DNA of 64,000 bases from Citrobacter youngae (GTDB lineage Bacteria > Pseudomonadota > Gammaproteobacteria > Enterobacterales > Enterobacteriaceae), in NCBI RefSeq assembly GCF_003818115.1, contig NZ_RPOI01000007.1, forward strand, positions 90,688-154,687, given 5' to 3'. Both the position numbers and the translations under genes were made by a program. Under the pieces are notes generated by a model. The model saw only the letters and a list, made by a program, of their open reading frames with translations. It searched no databases and had not been told where the DNA came from. Of the stretch, positions 9,731-22,536 are shown piece by piece. Within the stretch, counting starts at the first letter, position 1. Every line of letters starts with the position of its first letter.

Positions 9731-9767
9731 CTGGGTGTATATACAGTTATGCTGTGAGTATATACAG
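9731..9767 (-). promoter_or_regulatory. Two LexA (SOS) boxes of the lexA-dinF promoter
   Basis: Two CTG-N10-CAG palindromes lie at 9731-9746 and 9752-9767, 21 bp centre to centre. Each has the AT-alternating middle (GTATATA) of strong SOS boxes. The double arrangement upstream of lexA matches E. coli. Confidence 0.95.
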
Positions 9768-9831
9768 CTAAAGGCGAATTTGGAACCGCAAACTGCACAA
9801 AAAACAGGAGATTTATGAAGTTGTGGAATCT

Positions 9832-10200
9832 TTATCGCAAATGCGACCACAACAGGATGCCCCAGGTGATCACAGCGACAAAAATAGAAAGCAATACCGC
9901 AGCCGATCCCATATCTTTCGCCCGACCAGAAAGCTCGTGATACTCAGAACCAATTCGGTCGACAACCGCCTCAATGGCGCTATTCAGAATTTCAACGATC
10001 ATCACCAGCATCACCGAACCAATCAGCAGTACGCGGGTAATCGCGTCAACGTCCAGCCAGCAGGCAATTGCTACCCCCAACAGTACGGCAACGCTTTCCT
10101 GACGAAATGCCGCCTCATTGATCCATGCTGCGCGGAAACCTTGCCAGGAATAGCCTGCTGCTTTGATAATCCGAGTGAATCCAGTGGTATTATTGGCCAT
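9832..10200 (-). CDS. dgkA: Diacylglycerol kinase
   Basis: Trimeric inner-membrane enzyme that phosphorylates diacylglycerol left over from membrane-derived oligosaccharide synthesis. It has 122 residues from ATG 10200 (MANNTTGFTRIIKAAGYSWQ). There is an amphipathic N-terminal helix and three membrane segments. The conserved active-site stretch is EILNSAIEAVVDRIG, with E69/N72/E76-type residues, followed by HELSGRAKDMGSAAV. It is divergent from plsB, so two consecutive phospholipid genes share one 171-bp promoter region. Confidence 0.96.
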   Translation of the reverse strand: MANNTTGFTRIIKAAGYSWQGFRAAWINEAAFRQESVAVLLGVAIACWLDVDAITRVLLIGSVMLVMIVEILNSAIEAVVDRIGSEYHELSGRAKDMGSAAVLLSIFVAVITWGILLWSHLR

Positions 10201-10371
10201 CAAAAGAACCTTTTTACATTATTAGCGTGAGTATTATTGCATCGTTACCCTGTTTGTTTCAGGGCATAAGCAAAGCTGCGCGAAGTATGACGGGATACCA
10301 CAGAAATTCACTAAACTTTCTGATATCCTTGCAGCGCATTTGCATTATTAACCAGAGGCTTTACATCGTTT

Positions 10372-12792
10372 ATGTCCGGCTGGCCACGAATTTACTACAA
10401 ATTACTGAATTTACCATTAAGCATCCTGGTAAAAAGCAAGTCTATCCCGGCGGAACCCGCCCCGGAATTGGGACTCGATACCTCTCGTCCCATTATGTAC
10501 GTCTTACCGTACAACTCAAAAGCTGACTTGCTGACGCTGCGTGCCCAATGCCTGGTGCACGACCTCCCTGATCCCCTGGAACCGCTGGAGATAGACGGGA
10601 CTTTGCTGCCGCGCTACGTGTTTATACACGGCGGCCCGCGTGTATTCACCTATTACACGCCAAAAGAAGAGTCCATCAAGTTGTTCCATAACTATCTCGA
10701 CTTACATCGCAGCAACCCCGATCTGGATGTTCAGATGGTGCCGGTGTCTGTGATGTTTGGCCGTGCTCCTGGACGCGAGAAAGGCGAAGTCAATCCACCA
10801 CTGCGCATGCTGAATGGCGTACAGAAATTCTTTGCTGTGTCCTGGCTGGGCCGCGACAGCTTTGTCCGCTTCTCACCTTCCGTCTCCCTGCGCCGCATGG
10901 CAGACGAACACGGCACAGATAAAACCATCGCGCAGAAACTGGCACGCGTGGCGCGTATGCACTTTGCCCGCCAGCGCTTAGCGGCGGTTGGCCCTCGCCT
11001 TCCTGCCCGCCAGGATCTGTTTAATAAACTGCTGGCCTCAAAAGCCATCGCACGCGCGGTGGAAGATGAAGCACGCAGCAAAAAAATCTCCCATGAAAAA
11101 GCGCAGCAAAACGCTATCGCATTGATGGAAGAGATTGCCGCCAACTTCTCCTACGAAATGATCCGCCTGACGGACCGTATTCTGGGCTTTACCTGGAACC
11201 GTCTGTATCAGGGGATTAACGTTCATAATGCGGAGCGCGTACGCCAACTGGCGCACGACGGACATGAAATCGTCTATGTGCCGTGCCACCGCAGCCATAT
11301 GGACTACATGCTGCTGTCGTACGTTCTGTACCATCAGGGACTGGTTCCACCGCATATCGCGGCCGGTATCAACCTGAATTTCTGGCCGGCAGGTCCGATT
11401 TTCCGCCGTCTGGGCGCATTCTTTATTCGTCGTACGTTTAAAGGCAATAAGCTCTATTCCACCGTATTCCGCGAATACCTGGGCGAGTTGTTCAGCCGCG
11501 GCTATTCGGTTGAGTACTTTGTCGAAGGTGGGCGGTCGCGTACCGGCCGTCTGCTCGACCCGAAAACCGGCACGCTGTCGATGACCATTCAGGCGATGCT
11601 GCGCGGCGGTACGCGTCCGATTACCCTCGTACCGATCTACATCGGCTACGAGCACGTAATGGAAGTGGGCACCTACGCCAAAGAGCTGCGTGGCGCGACG
11701 AAAGAAAAAGAGAGCCTGCCGCAAATGCTGCGTGGCTTAAGCAAGCTGCGTAATCTGGGTCAGGGCTACGTTAACTTTGGCGAACCAATGCCGCTGATGA
11801 CTTACCTCAACCAGCATGTGCCGGAGTGGCGTGAATCTATCGATCCTATCGAGTCTATCCGTCCGGCCTGGCTGACGCCGACGGTGAATAACATTGCTGC
11901 CGATCTGATGGTGCGCATTAACAACGCAGGCGCGGCCAACGCCATGAACCTGTGTTGTACCGCGCTGTTGGCTTCCCGCCAGCGCTCTTTGACCCGTGAA
12001 CAGTTAACCGAGCAGCTCGACTGCTACCTGAGCCTGCTGCGCAACGTGCCGTACGCGACGGACTCAACCGTTCCCGCGCAAAGCGCCAGTGAACTGATCG
12101 ACCACGCCTTGCAGATGAACAAGTTTGAGGTTGAGAAAGACACCATCGGTGACATCATCATTCTGCCGCGCGAGCAGGCGGTACTGATGACCTACTACCG
12201 CAACAATATTGCCCACATGCTGGTTCTGCCTTCGTTGATGGCCGCGATTGTGACTCAGCACCGCCGGATTTCACGCGCCGCATTGCAGCAGCATATTGAA
12301 GCGCTGTACCCGATGCTGAAAGCCGAGTTGTTCCTGCGTTGGGAGCGTGATGAGCTTGCCGGGGTAATTGACGAGCTGGCCAACGAAATGCAACGTCAGG
12401 GTCTGATAACCCTGCAGAACGATGAGCTGCATATCAACCCGGTTCATTCTCGCACGCTGCAGCTGTTGGCTGCGGGCGCGCGTGAAACGCTACAGCGCTA
12501 TGCCATTACCTTCTGGCTGCTGAGTGCGAACCCGTCCATCAACCGCAGTACCCTGGAGAAAGAGAGCCGCACCGTGGCACAACGTCTTTCCGTGCTGCAC
12601 GGTATCAACGCGCCTGAGTTCTTCGATAAAGCCGTGTTCAGCTCCCTGGTGCTGACGCTGCGTGACGAGGGCTACATCAGCGATACCGGTGATGCCGAAC
12701 CGGAAGAGACGATGAAGATCTATCAGATGCTGGCCGAGCTGGTCACGTCCGATGTGCGTCTGACCATCGAAAGCGCAACGCAGGGCGAGTAA
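10372..12792 (+). CDS. plsB: Glycerol-3-phosphate 1-O-acyltransferase
   Basis: Membrane enzyme that performs the first committed step of phospholipid synthesis, acylating sn-glycerol-3-phosphate at position 1. It has 806 residues (E. coli 807). The acyltransferase HX4D motif is HRSHMD near residue 306. Further family blocks are [17 protein letters not shown] and [12 protein letters not shown]. The N-terminus starts [20 protein letters not shown] and the C-terminus ends IESATQGE. It is monocistronic, with a bidirectional terminator shared with ubiA. Confidence 0.97.
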   Translation: MSGWPRIYYKLLNLPLSILVKSKSIPAEPAPELGLDTSRPIMYVLPYNSKADLLTLRAQCLVHDLPDPLEPLEIDGTLLPRYVFIHGGPRVFTYYTPKEESIKLFHNYLDLHRSNPDLDVQMVPVSVMFGRAPGREKGEVNPPLRMLNGVQKFFAVSWLGRDSFVRFSPSVSLRRMADEHGTDKTIAQKLARVARMHFARQRLAAVGPRLPARQDLFNKLLASKAIARAVEDEARSKKISHEKAQQNAIALMEEIAANFSYEMIRLTDRILGFTWNRLYQGINVHNAERVRQLAHDGHEIVYVPCHRSHMDYMLLSYVLYHQGLVPPHIAAGINLNFWPAGPIFRRLGAFFIRRTFKGNKLYSTVFREYLGELFSRGYSVEYFVEGGRSRTGRLLDPKTGTLSMTIQAMLRGGTRPITLVPIYIGYEHVMEVGTYAKELRGATKEKESLPQMLRGLSKLRNLGQGYVNFGEPMPLMTYLNQHVPEWRESIDPIESIRPAWLTPTVNNIAADLMVRINNAGAANAMNLCCTALLASRQRSLTREQLTEQLDCYLSLLRNVPYATDSTVPAQSASELIDHALQMNKFEVEKDTIGDIIILPREQAVLMTYYRNNIAHMLVLPSLMAAIVTQHRRISRAALQQHIEALYPMLKAELFLRWERDELAGVIDELANEMQRQGLITLQNDELHINPVHSRTLQLLAAGARETLQRYAITFWLLSANPSINRSTLEKESRTVAQRLSVLHGINAPEFFDKAVFSSLVLTLRDEGYISDTGDAEPEETMKIYQMLAELVTSDVRLTIESATQGE

Positions 12793-12795
12793 GCA

Positions 12796-12830
12796 TAAAA
12801 AAACCGGTCGAAATGACCGGTTTTTATTTT
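12796..12830. terminator. Bidirectional terminator between plsB and ubiA
   Basis: Stem AAACCGGTC / GACCGGTTT with a short GAAAT loop, an A-run on the left and a T-run (TTTTTATTTT) on the right. It therefore serves both convergent genes. Confidence 0.9.
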
Positions 12831-12846
12831 GCAGGCTAAGCCAAAC

Positions 12847-13719
12847 TCAAAGGTGCCAGTAGCTCATCGCCAGCCCTAAGAACAGTACCAGCCCCACATA
12901 GTTATTGTTCATAAACGCTTTAAAGCAGGCATCCCGTTCACGATCGACAATCAGTTTCTGCTGATACACAAACAGTGCGCCCGCCACCAGCAGTGACCAG
13001 TAATAGCCCAGCCCCAACCCGTTTAACCACCCCACCATCGCCATCAGCGCCAGCACACCGACCTGCAGAATGCCAATAATCAGCTTGTCGTTCTGGCCGA
13101 ACAGAATGGCGGTCGATTTAATGCCAATCTTCAGATCGTCATCACGATCAACCATCGCATACTGCGTGTCATACGCCACCGCCCAGAGAATGTTGGCGAG
13201 GAACATCAGCCAGCAGCTCAGCGGTACGGACTCGCTCACGGCGGCGAACGCCATGGGAATAGACCAGCCAAACGCCGCCCCCAGCACCACCTGCGGCAGG
13301 TGCGTATAGCGTTTCATGAAGGGATAAACCCACGCCAGTGCTAACGCGGCAACGGACAACAAAATCGTCATCGTGTTAAGAGTCAGAACCAACAGGAAGG
13401 CGAGCAACACCAGCACAACAAACAGTGTTCGGGCCTCTTTCTCCGTGACTGCACCGCTCGGCAGCGGCCGGTTTGCGGTCCGTTTGACGTGTCCGTCAAA
13501 TTTCCTGTCGGCATAATCATTCACCACGCATCCGGCAGCGCGCATCAGCCACACACCGGCGACAAACACCGCCAGTATCCATAATTGCGGTACACCAGGG
13601 GTCGCTACCCACAGCGCCCACAGCGTCGGCCAGAGCAGCAGTAAGGCGCCAATTGGCTTATCCGTACGCATCAAGCGGTGAAACGCCAGCAGCTTACTCT
13701 GCGTCAGACTCCACTCCAT
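12847..13719 (-). CDS. ubiA: 4-hydroxybenzoate octaprenyltransferase
   Basis: Integral membrane prenyltransferase that attaches the octaprenyl chain to 4-hydroxybenzoate in ubiquinone synthesis. It has 290 residues, as in E. coli. The two Asp-rich magnesium-diphosphate motifs are [15 protein letters not shown] near residue 68 and [17 protein letters not shown] near residue 190. Hydrophobic helices fill the rest. It is the second gene after ubiC, 13 bp downstream on the same strand. Confidence 0.97.
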   Translation of the reverse strand: MEWSLTQSKLLAFHRLMRTDKPIGALLLLWPTLWALWVATPGVPQLWILAVFVAGVWLMRAAGCVVNDYADRKFDGHVKRTANRPLPSGAVTEKEARTLFVVLVLLAFLLVLTLNTMTILLSVAALALAWVYPFMKRYTHLPQVVLGAAFGWSIPMAFAAVSESVPLSCWLMFLANILWAVAYDTQYAMVDRDDDLKIGIKSTAILFGQNDKLIIGILQVGVLALMAMVGWLNGLGLGYYWSLLVAGALFVYQQKLIVDRERDACFKAFMNNNYVGLVLFLGLAMSYWHL

Positions 13720-13732
13720 CTTTATCTTCCTC

Positions 13733-14230
13733 TCAGTACAACGGCGATGCAGGCAAAAAAAGCTCGGTAAGCATCAGCGGCTTACCGCTCAGTCGCAGTC
13801 GGGAACGACGCCCCCACAGCGCTGCATCGCGGCCAATCTCAATAAAATCGCGGGTCAATGTCGATGATGTAAACAGATAGCGCCCGAGCGGGGTTTTCCC
13901 CAGATTTTGTAAAGCCAGTTCGGGGCCGCACAAGGTGGATTCAGGCACCACGGTCCGCCCGGCAAGCCATGGCTCACCATCCGCGCATAACAGGATTTCC
14001 CGCAACCAATAGCGGGATTCTGCCGGCAGCAGCGTCAACTCTTCAGCGACTTCATTTTGCCCAACGAATCCTTCTCGTATCAATGTTACGGTGACCTGTT
14101 TTCCCTGCTGCTCAAAACGTTTGGTCATCGAATCTTCCAGTAACAACCAGTCGAGCAATTGAGGGTCAAGCGACGGGATCGCATCAAAATAACGCAGAGC
14201 ACGCAGTTGCGTTAACGCGGGGTGTGGCAT
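13733..14230 (-). CDS. ubiC: Chorismate pyruvate-lyase
   Basis: Cytoplasmic enzyme that converts chorismate to 4-hydroxybenzoate plus pyruvate, the first committed step to ubiquinone. It has 165 residues, the E. coli length. Conserved stretches include [33 protein letters not shown], the P-loop-like RTVVPESTL, and [27 protein letters not shown] with active-site residues. It is first in the ubiCA operon. E. coli has yjbI between ubiC and malM; that gene is absent here. Confidence 0.96.
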   Translation of the reverse strand: MPHPALTQLRALRYFDAIPSLDPQLLDWLLLEDSMTKRFEQQGKQVTVTLIREGFVGQNEVAEELTLLPAESRYWLREILLCADGEPWLAGRTVVPESTLCGPELALQNLGKTPLGRYLFTSSTLTRDFIEIGRDAALWGRRSRLRLSGKPLMLTELFLPASPLY

Positions 14231-14349
14231 GCCTTACTCTCCGATTCATAACCTGAAGGCATTGTATCGCAGAAAAGGCTTTGCGGGGTGAGCAAACACG
14301 ATTAAGTGATCGGTAGGGCAACATAAGTGTAACAAGTAGCATCGAAGGA

Positions 14350-14377
14350 TAAAAAAAGGTGCGCCAGGAGACGCACC
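14350..14377 (-). terminator. Terminator of malK-lamB-malM
   Basis: On the minus strand, stem GGTGCG / CGCACC followed by TTTTTTTATCC. It is placed 34 bp past the malM stop. The remaining gap to ubiC holds nothing recognised. Confidence 0.87.
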
Positions 14378-14410
14378 AGTTGTTGCAAAATCAACAATGT
14401 GGGGAGATGG

Positions 14411-15358
14411 TTACCCCTTGCCTTTTACACTGCTGATAAAGGTGGAACGGGCAGATTTGGATCCCAGACGTTCAGCTTCATCAAGCAGCTTCAGCGCTTT
14501 ATCAACATCACCTTTCGCCACGGCATCCTTAATCGCCTGGTTAAAATAGTTCTCAGTGTCATTCAGCATCGGCTCGCTTTTCTTCACCGGTTGCGGTGCC
14601 GGTGCGGCTACCGCGGCAGCCGGGGCTGCATAGGCCACCGCAGGTGCAGCGGTATTACCCACCGTCACCGGACCCGGGCCAGAGGAGCCAAACAGCGGCC
14701 CAACCAGCACGCTGGAGGTGCTGTTAGTTTTCACCTGCAGTTTCACCAGACCATCGGTAGTATGGCGGGCAATCGGGTCCGGAATATCCGGAACAGCATT
14801 GCCCACGCCCTTGGCATACGCTTTCGCCGGGTCAAGCAGCGTGGTGGTCTGTTGGAGATCTTTATCAGTAGTAAAGACCAGAACATAAAGCTTCTGCTGT
14901 CCCAGCGCTGGCGTCAGACGCATCACCCCTTCCAGGCGATCCGCACTCATCACACCCGGTGCCTGGTAGGTAAAGTAGCTGCTGGGGAAGAACGCAGATG
15001 GCGTCATGTTCTGATCAAGAATTAAAACGTTTGGCGCAAATACGCTGGTTTGTTGGTTAACTTCACTGCTCAGCGTCAGGGTCAGTTCACCAATATTGGC
15101 CGGTACGCTATAGGCGGCAACCGGGCCGCTAATACCGGCAATGTCCAGACGCTGTCCCGCTGTCGCCAACGGGGTTGACTGGGTTTTCGATTGGTCGACG
15201 GGCGTCCAGGCCAGTTGTTGCAACGCAGCCGTCGGAATCGACGGTGCAGCTGCGGTGTCCTGCGGAACGATATTCACATCGGCCAGGCTGATTCCGGGAA
15301 CGCTGGCAAATAACCCTGCCGATAAACAAAGGGCAACGAGACTTTTCTTCATTTTCAT
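14411..15358 (-). CDS. malM: Maltose operon periplasmic protein MalM
   Basis: Periplasmic protein of unclear function encoded at the end of the malK-lamB-malM operon. It has 315 residues from ATG 15358, preceded by GAGGTG. The signal peptide ends ...GISLA with cleavage before DVNIVPQD (after residue 26). An Ala/Pro-rich linker (AYAAPAAAVAAPAPQPVKK, about residues 240-260) precedes a C-terminal helical segment and is longer than in E. coli (306 residues). The linker is the only clear difference from the relative. Confidence 0.93.
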   Translation of the reverse strand: MKMKKSLVALCLSAGLFASVPGISLADVNIVPQDTAAAPSIPTAALQQLAWTPVDQSKTQSTPLATAGQRLDIAGISGPVAAYSVPANIGELTLTLSSEVNQQTSVFAPNVLILDQNMTPSAFFPSSYFTYQAPGVMSADRLEGVMRLTPALGQQKLYVLVFTTDKDLQQTTTLLDPAKAYAKGVGNAVPDIPDPIARHTTDGLVKLQVKTNSTSSVLVGPLFGSSGPGPVTVGNTAAPAVAYAAPAAAVAAPAPQPVKKSEPMLNDTENYFNQAIKDAVAKGDVDKALKLLDEAERLGSKSARSTFISSVKGKG

Positions 15359-15421
15359 TGTTATCACCTCAGATAGCATGGGTTCAGCGGTGGCCAGGCA
15401 ATAGCGCGCTAAACCGTAAGT

Positions 15422-15443
15422 AAGAGGGGCTTACGCCCCTCTT
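15422..15443 (-). other. Stem-loop between lamB and malM
   Basis: A strong hairpin AGAGGGGC / GCCCCTCT with a TTAC loop just after the lamB stop. There is no proper T-run, so it is more likely an mRNA-stability or partial attenuation structure. E. coli has a REP sequence at the same place that lowers malM relative to lamB. Confidence 0.6.
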
Positions 15444-15471
15444 TAGGTCATTACGTCAGGTTAATGCTGGA

Positions 15472-16857
<1,386 letters not shown>

Positions 16858-16905
16858 TTAAACGCTTCACCTTGACGGTTTTGCGTTTTTTTTTAATGGG
16901 ATACC

Positions 16906-18015
16906 TTAAACGCCCGGCTCTTGATGCAACCGACGACATGCAGTGCCATCCTCACGGAACAGATGGCAACGCTCTGGCGGCAGGCCGATAGCGAATGTGG
17001 CACCCTCTTCTACCAACACCACGTCGTTCTGGCGGTAAACCAGGTTCTGACGGATGGCGGGGATCTGGATATGGATTTGTGTTTCGTGACCAAGCTGCTC
17101 GACTACCTGTACTTCACCTTCGAGGGTGACATCAGCAATATCGCTGGGCAGCAGATGTTCCGGGCGGATACCTAAAGACATATTGGCGCCGACCTGCACC
17201 GCGCGGCTTTCCACTGGTAGCCATATTTGCTGGCGGTTAGGCAGCTCAACCTGAACCTGATCGATCGCCGTTGCCGTCACTTTCACCGGCAGGAAGTTCA
17301 TCTTTGGCGAACCAATAAACCCGGCAACAAAGCGGTCAGCCGGGTAGTGGTACAGCTCCAGGGGTTTACCTACCTGCGCGACGCGGCCGGCATCCAGCAC
17401 CACAATTTTGTCGGCCAGGGTCATCGCTTCGACCTGATCGTGGGTGACGTAAATCATCGTGCGGCCAAGACGCTTATGCAGGCGGGAGATTTCAATGCGC
17501 ATCTGGACGCGCAGTGCGGCATCGAGGTTTGACAGCGGTTCGTCCAACAGAAAGACTCGCGGCTCTGCAACCAACGTACGGCCAATCGCCACACGCTGAC
17601 GTTGTCCACCAGAGAGCGCTTTGGGTTTGCGCTCCAGCAGATGGGCCAGTTGCAGTACTTCTGCGACCTGATTAACACGCTGGTTCATCACCTCTTTTTT
17701 GGCGCCTGCCAGCTTGAGGCCGAACGACATGTTTTCGGCGACGGACAAATGGGGATACAGCGCATAGGACTGGAAGACCATCCCCACGCCACGTTCGGCG
17801 GGTGGAATGTCATTCATCCGGGTCTCCCCGATAAACAAATCACCACTGGTGATGGTTTCAAGTCCGGCGATCATACGCAGCAAGGTCGACTTACCACAGC
17901 CTGACGGTCCGACAAACACCACGAATTCCCCTTCGTGAATGTCGAGATTGATATCTTTCGATACCACCACGTCACCCCAGGCTTTCGTTACATTTCGCAG
18001 CTGTACGCTCGCCAT
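16906..18015 (-). CDS. malK: Maltose/maltodextrin ABC transporter ATPase
   Basis: ATP-hydrolysing subunit of MalFGK2. It also inhibits MalT and binds EIIA-Glc for inducer exclusion. It has 369 residues. Walker A is GPSGCGKST near residue 38, the signature is [15 protein letters not shown], Walker B is [14 protein letters not shown], and the switch histidine is in [13 protein letters not shown]. The C-terminal regulatory domain (from about residue 240) includes [10 protein letters not shown]. It is first in the malK-lamB-malM operon, divergent from malE. Confidence 0.98.
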   Translation of the reverse strand: MASVQLRNVTKAWGDVVVSKDINLDIHEGEFVVFVGPSGCGKSTLLRMIAGLETITSGDLFIGETRMNDIPPAERGVGMVFQSYALYPHLSVAENMSFGLKLAGAKKEVMNQRVNQVAEVLQLAHLLERKPKALSGGQRQRVAIGRTLVAEPRVFLLDEPLSNLDAALRVQMRIEISRLHKRLGRTMIYVTHDQVEAMTLADKIVVLDAGRVAQVGKPLELYHYPADRFVAGFIGSPKMNFLPVKVTATAIDQVQVELPNRQQIWLPVESRAVQVGANMSLGIRPEHLLPSDIADVTLEGEVQVVEQLGHETQIHIQIPAIRQNLVYRQNDVVLVEEGATFAIGLPPERCHLFREDGTACRRLHQEPGV

Positions 18016-19567
<1,552 letters not shown>

Positions 19568-19627
19568 TACGGTTTCCCTTATTTCTTAGGGAATCAGGTT
19601 TATTGAATACGTTGTTACGCGAAATCA

Positions 19628-19726
19628 TTCGCGCTACATCGAGGCGGCAAGGAGGCAAATCCCCAGGAGCTTACATAAGTAAGTGACTGGGGTGCGCTTC
19701 CGCAGCCAACAAAGAGGTAGTGCGAA
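19628..19726. repeat. ERIC element 2, between malE and malF
   Basis: Core CCCCAGGAGCTTACATAAG and GTAAGTGACTGGGGTG, with flanking GAGGCGGCAAG and CAGCCAAC and inverted ends TTCGCGCTAC / GTAGTGCGAA. It forms a large hairpin in the malEFG transcript. E. coli carries REP units at this point, which protect the malE message from 3' decay. This element may do the same job. Confidence 0.88.
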
Positions 19727-19753
19727 GGATAAAGCGTAAAGAGGAAGATCCCC

Positions 19754-21297
19754 ATGGATGTCATTAAAAAGAAACACTGGTGGCAAAGCGACCGGCTTAA
19801 ATGGTCAGTGATAGGTCTGCTTGGGCTGCTGGTCGGTTACCTTGTTGTTTTGATGTACGCTCAGGGGGAGTACCTGTTTGCCATCATGACGCTGATTTTA
19901 AGCTCTGCTGGCCTGTATATTTTCGCTAACCGTAAAACCTATGCCTGGCGTTATGTTTATCCTGGCGTCGCTGGTATGGGGCTGTTTGTTCTGTTTCCAT
20001 TGGTTTGCACCATCGCAATTGCCTTTACCAACTACAGCAGCACCAACCAGCTGACCTTTGAACGTGCTCAGGAAGTCCTGATGGATCGTTCGTATCAGGC
20101 TGGTAAAACCTACAACTTCGGTCTGTATCCGGCGGGTACGGAGTGGCAACTGGCGCTCACCGACGGTGAAACCGGCAAAAATTATGTTTCCGATGCCTTC
20201 AAATTTGGCGGCGAACAGAAACTGCAACTAAAAGAAACGGATGCCTTACCAGCAAGCGAACGTGGGACGCTGCGCATCATCACCCAGAATCGCCAGGCGC
20301 TGAACCAACTGACCGCTATTCTGCCGGATGAAAGCAAAGTGATCATGAGTTCACTGCGCCAGTTTTCCGGCACGCAACCGCTCTATACCCTCGCTGACGA
20401 CGGCACGCTCACCAATAACCAGAGCGGCGTAAAATACCGTCGAACAGCGACATTGGTTATTACCAGGCGATTAACGCTGACGGTAGCTGGGGTAGCGAAA
20501 AACTCAGTCCAGGCTATACCGTTGCCATCGGCTGGGATAACTTCACTCGCGTGTTTACCGACGAAGGCATCCAGAAACCGTTTTTCGCCATCTTTGTCTG
20601 GACGGTGGTCTTCTCCGTTCTGACAGTGATCCTCACCGTTGCTGTGGGGATGGTGCTGGCCTGTCTCGTACAGTGGGAGTCTCTCAAAGGCAAAGCGATT
20701 TACCGTGTCCTGCTGATTCTTCCGTATGCCGTACCGTCGTTTATCTCGATTCTGATTTTCAAGGGCTTATTCAACCAGAGCTTTGGTGAAATCAACATGA
20801 TGCTGAGCGCACTGTTTGGTATCAAACCGGCCTGGTTCAGCGACCCAACCACCGCACGTTCGATGATTATTATCGTCAACACCTGGCTCGGTTATCCGTA
20901 CATGATGATCCTGTGCATGGGTCTGCTGAAAGCAATTCCTGACGATCTGTATGAAGCCTCGGCGATGGATGGCGCAGGCCCGTTCCAGAACTTCTTTAAG
21001 ATAACGCTACCGCTGCTGATTAAGCCGCTAACGCCGCTGATGATCGCCAGCTTCGCCTTTAACTTTAACAACTTCGTGCTGATTCAGCTGTTGACCAACG
21101 GTGGCCCGGACCGACTTGGCACCACCACGCCAGCCGGCTATACCGACCTGCTCGTGAGCTACACCTACCGTATCGCCTTCGAAGGCGGCGGCGGACAGGA
21201 CTTCGGTCTGGCAGCGGCGATTGCCACGCTGATCTTCCTGCTGGTGGGTGCGCTGGCGATTGTTAACCTGAAAGCCACACGAATGAAATTCGACTAA
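19754..21297 (+). pseudogene. malF: Maltose transporter permease MalF, disrupted by a one-base frameshift
   Basis: MalF is the larger permease subunit of MalFGK2. The first frame (19754 onward) matches E. coli MalF through NNQSGVKYR, then turns into unrelated residues and stops at 20623. The homologous protein resumes in the next frame (RPNSDIGYYQAINADG ... GIQKPFF) and runs to 21297. One C appears to be missing in the CGTC(C)GAAC context at 20441-20442. Restoring it gives 514 codons, exactly the E. coli length. The break is in the large periplasmic loop, so the product would lose all later membrane helices and the EAA loop (DLYEASAMDGAGPFQ). A second ORF could restart at ATG 20551. Either a real loss of function or a sequencing error; the perfect rest of the gene means the change is very recent. 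Confidence 0.9.
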
Positions 21298-21311
21298 GGA
21301 GGGCACGGAAT

Positions 21312-22202
21312 ATGGCTATGGTCCAACCCAAATCTCAGAAGCTACGTTTATTGACCACGCACCTTCTGCTACTGATTTTCATCGCGGCGATCATGTTCCC
21401 GCTGCTGATGGTCATTGCTATTTCGCTGCGCGAAGGTAACTTCGCCACCGGTAGCCTGATCCCGGAAAACATCTCCTGGGAACACTGGAAACTGGCGCTG
21501 GGCTTTAGCGTTGAGCACGCAGATGGCCGTGTGACGCCGCCGCCGTTCCCGGTACTGCTGTGGCTGTGGAACTCAGTGAAGGTGGCCACCATTACCGCGA
21601 TTGGTATCGTGACGCTTTCCACCACCTGTGCTTACGCCTTTGCCCGTATGCGTTTCCCGGGTAAAGCAACCCTGCTGAAAGGGATGCTGATTTTCCAGAT
21701 GTTCCCGGCAGTACTGTCTCTGGTCGCCCTGTACGCGTTGTTTGACCGCCTGGGCCAGTACATTCCGTTTATCGGCCTGAACACGCACGGCGGCGTGATC
21801 TTCGCCTATCTTGGCGGTATTGCACTGCATGTATGGACGATTAAGGGTTATTTCGAAACCATCGACGGTTCGCTGGAAGAAGCGGCCGCGCTGGATGGCG
21901 CAACGCCGTGGCAGGCATTCCGCCTGGTGCTGCTACCGCTTTCCGTTCCGATTCTGGCGGTGGTATTTATTCTGTCGTTCATTGCCGCTATTACCGAAGT
22001 CCCGGTCGCGTCACTGCTGCTGCGTGATGTGAACAGCTATACCCTCGCGGTAGGTATGCAGCAGTACCTCAATCCACAGAACTATTTGTGGGGCGACTTT
22101 GCCGCCGCAGCTGTACTTTCCGCCATTCCGATCACGCTGGTATTCCTGCTGGCGCAGCGTTGGCTGGTCAACGGCCTGACCGCGGGTGGTGTGAAAGGTT
22201 AA
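21312..22202 (+). CDS. malG: Maltose transporter permease MalG
   Basis: Second membrane subunit of MalFGK2, 296 residues, the E. coli length, with six transmembrane helices. The EAA motif that docks to MalK is [20 protein letters not shown] near residue 190. The C-terminus ([15 protein letters not shown]) that inserts at the MalK interface is intact. GGAGG precedes the start. It lies 14 bp after malF. Confidence 0.97.
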   Translation: MAMVQPKSQKLRLLTTHLLLLIFIAAIMFPLLMVIAISLREGNFATGSLIPENISWEHWKLALGFSVEHADGRVTPPPFPVLLWLWNSVKVATITAIGIVTLSTTCAYAFARMRFPGKATLLKGMLIFQMFPAVLSLVALYALFDRLGQYIPFIGLNTHGGVIFAYLGGIALHVWTIKGYFETIDGSLEEAAALDGATPWQAFRLVLLPLSVPILAVVFILSFIAAITEVPVASLLLRDVNSYTLAVGMQQYLNPQNYLWGDFAAAAVLSAIPITLVFLLAQRWLVNGLTAGGVKG

Positions 22203-22294
22203 GTTTCATCAAAGTAGTTGTGTTACCCCGCCCGGCAACGGGCAATGCCACTGCAACCCTCAACTTATGTTATCCCAACCTGTGACTGTTATTC

Positions 22295-22320
22295 GGCGCT
22301 CTACGGAGCGCCCTTTTTTT
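22295..22320 (+). terminator. Terminator of malEFG
   Basis: Stem GGCGCTC / GAGCGCC with a TACG loop, followed by C and seven Ts. It lies about 95 bp after malG. Confidence 0.93.
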
Positions 22321-22536
22321 ATGTTATTTTGCATTACCGTTATGATTATTTCCTTTCGTGCTCTCCATCACTGCAATTCTATTTTTCGTCTGGAAATAAA
22401 CTAATTAAACGGAATTAAGATCACAGAAAAGACAAAACGTAATTGCAATGTAAAAAATGATAATTGTCTTCCCTGCCTGTTAAATTCACCATCACGGCAC
22501 TGATCAAAAGAGCTGTACCCTCTAAGGCAGGTCTGA
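22321..22536 (+). promoter_or_regulatory. Upstream region of xylE
   Basis: An AT-rich stretch without an open gene. It should hold the xylE promoter; in E. coli xylE is activated by XylR with xylose and by CRP. AAGATCACAGAAAAGAC at about 22427-22443 has a CRP-like half-site, but no full palindrome or certain -10/-35 pair was found. Confidence 0.4.
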
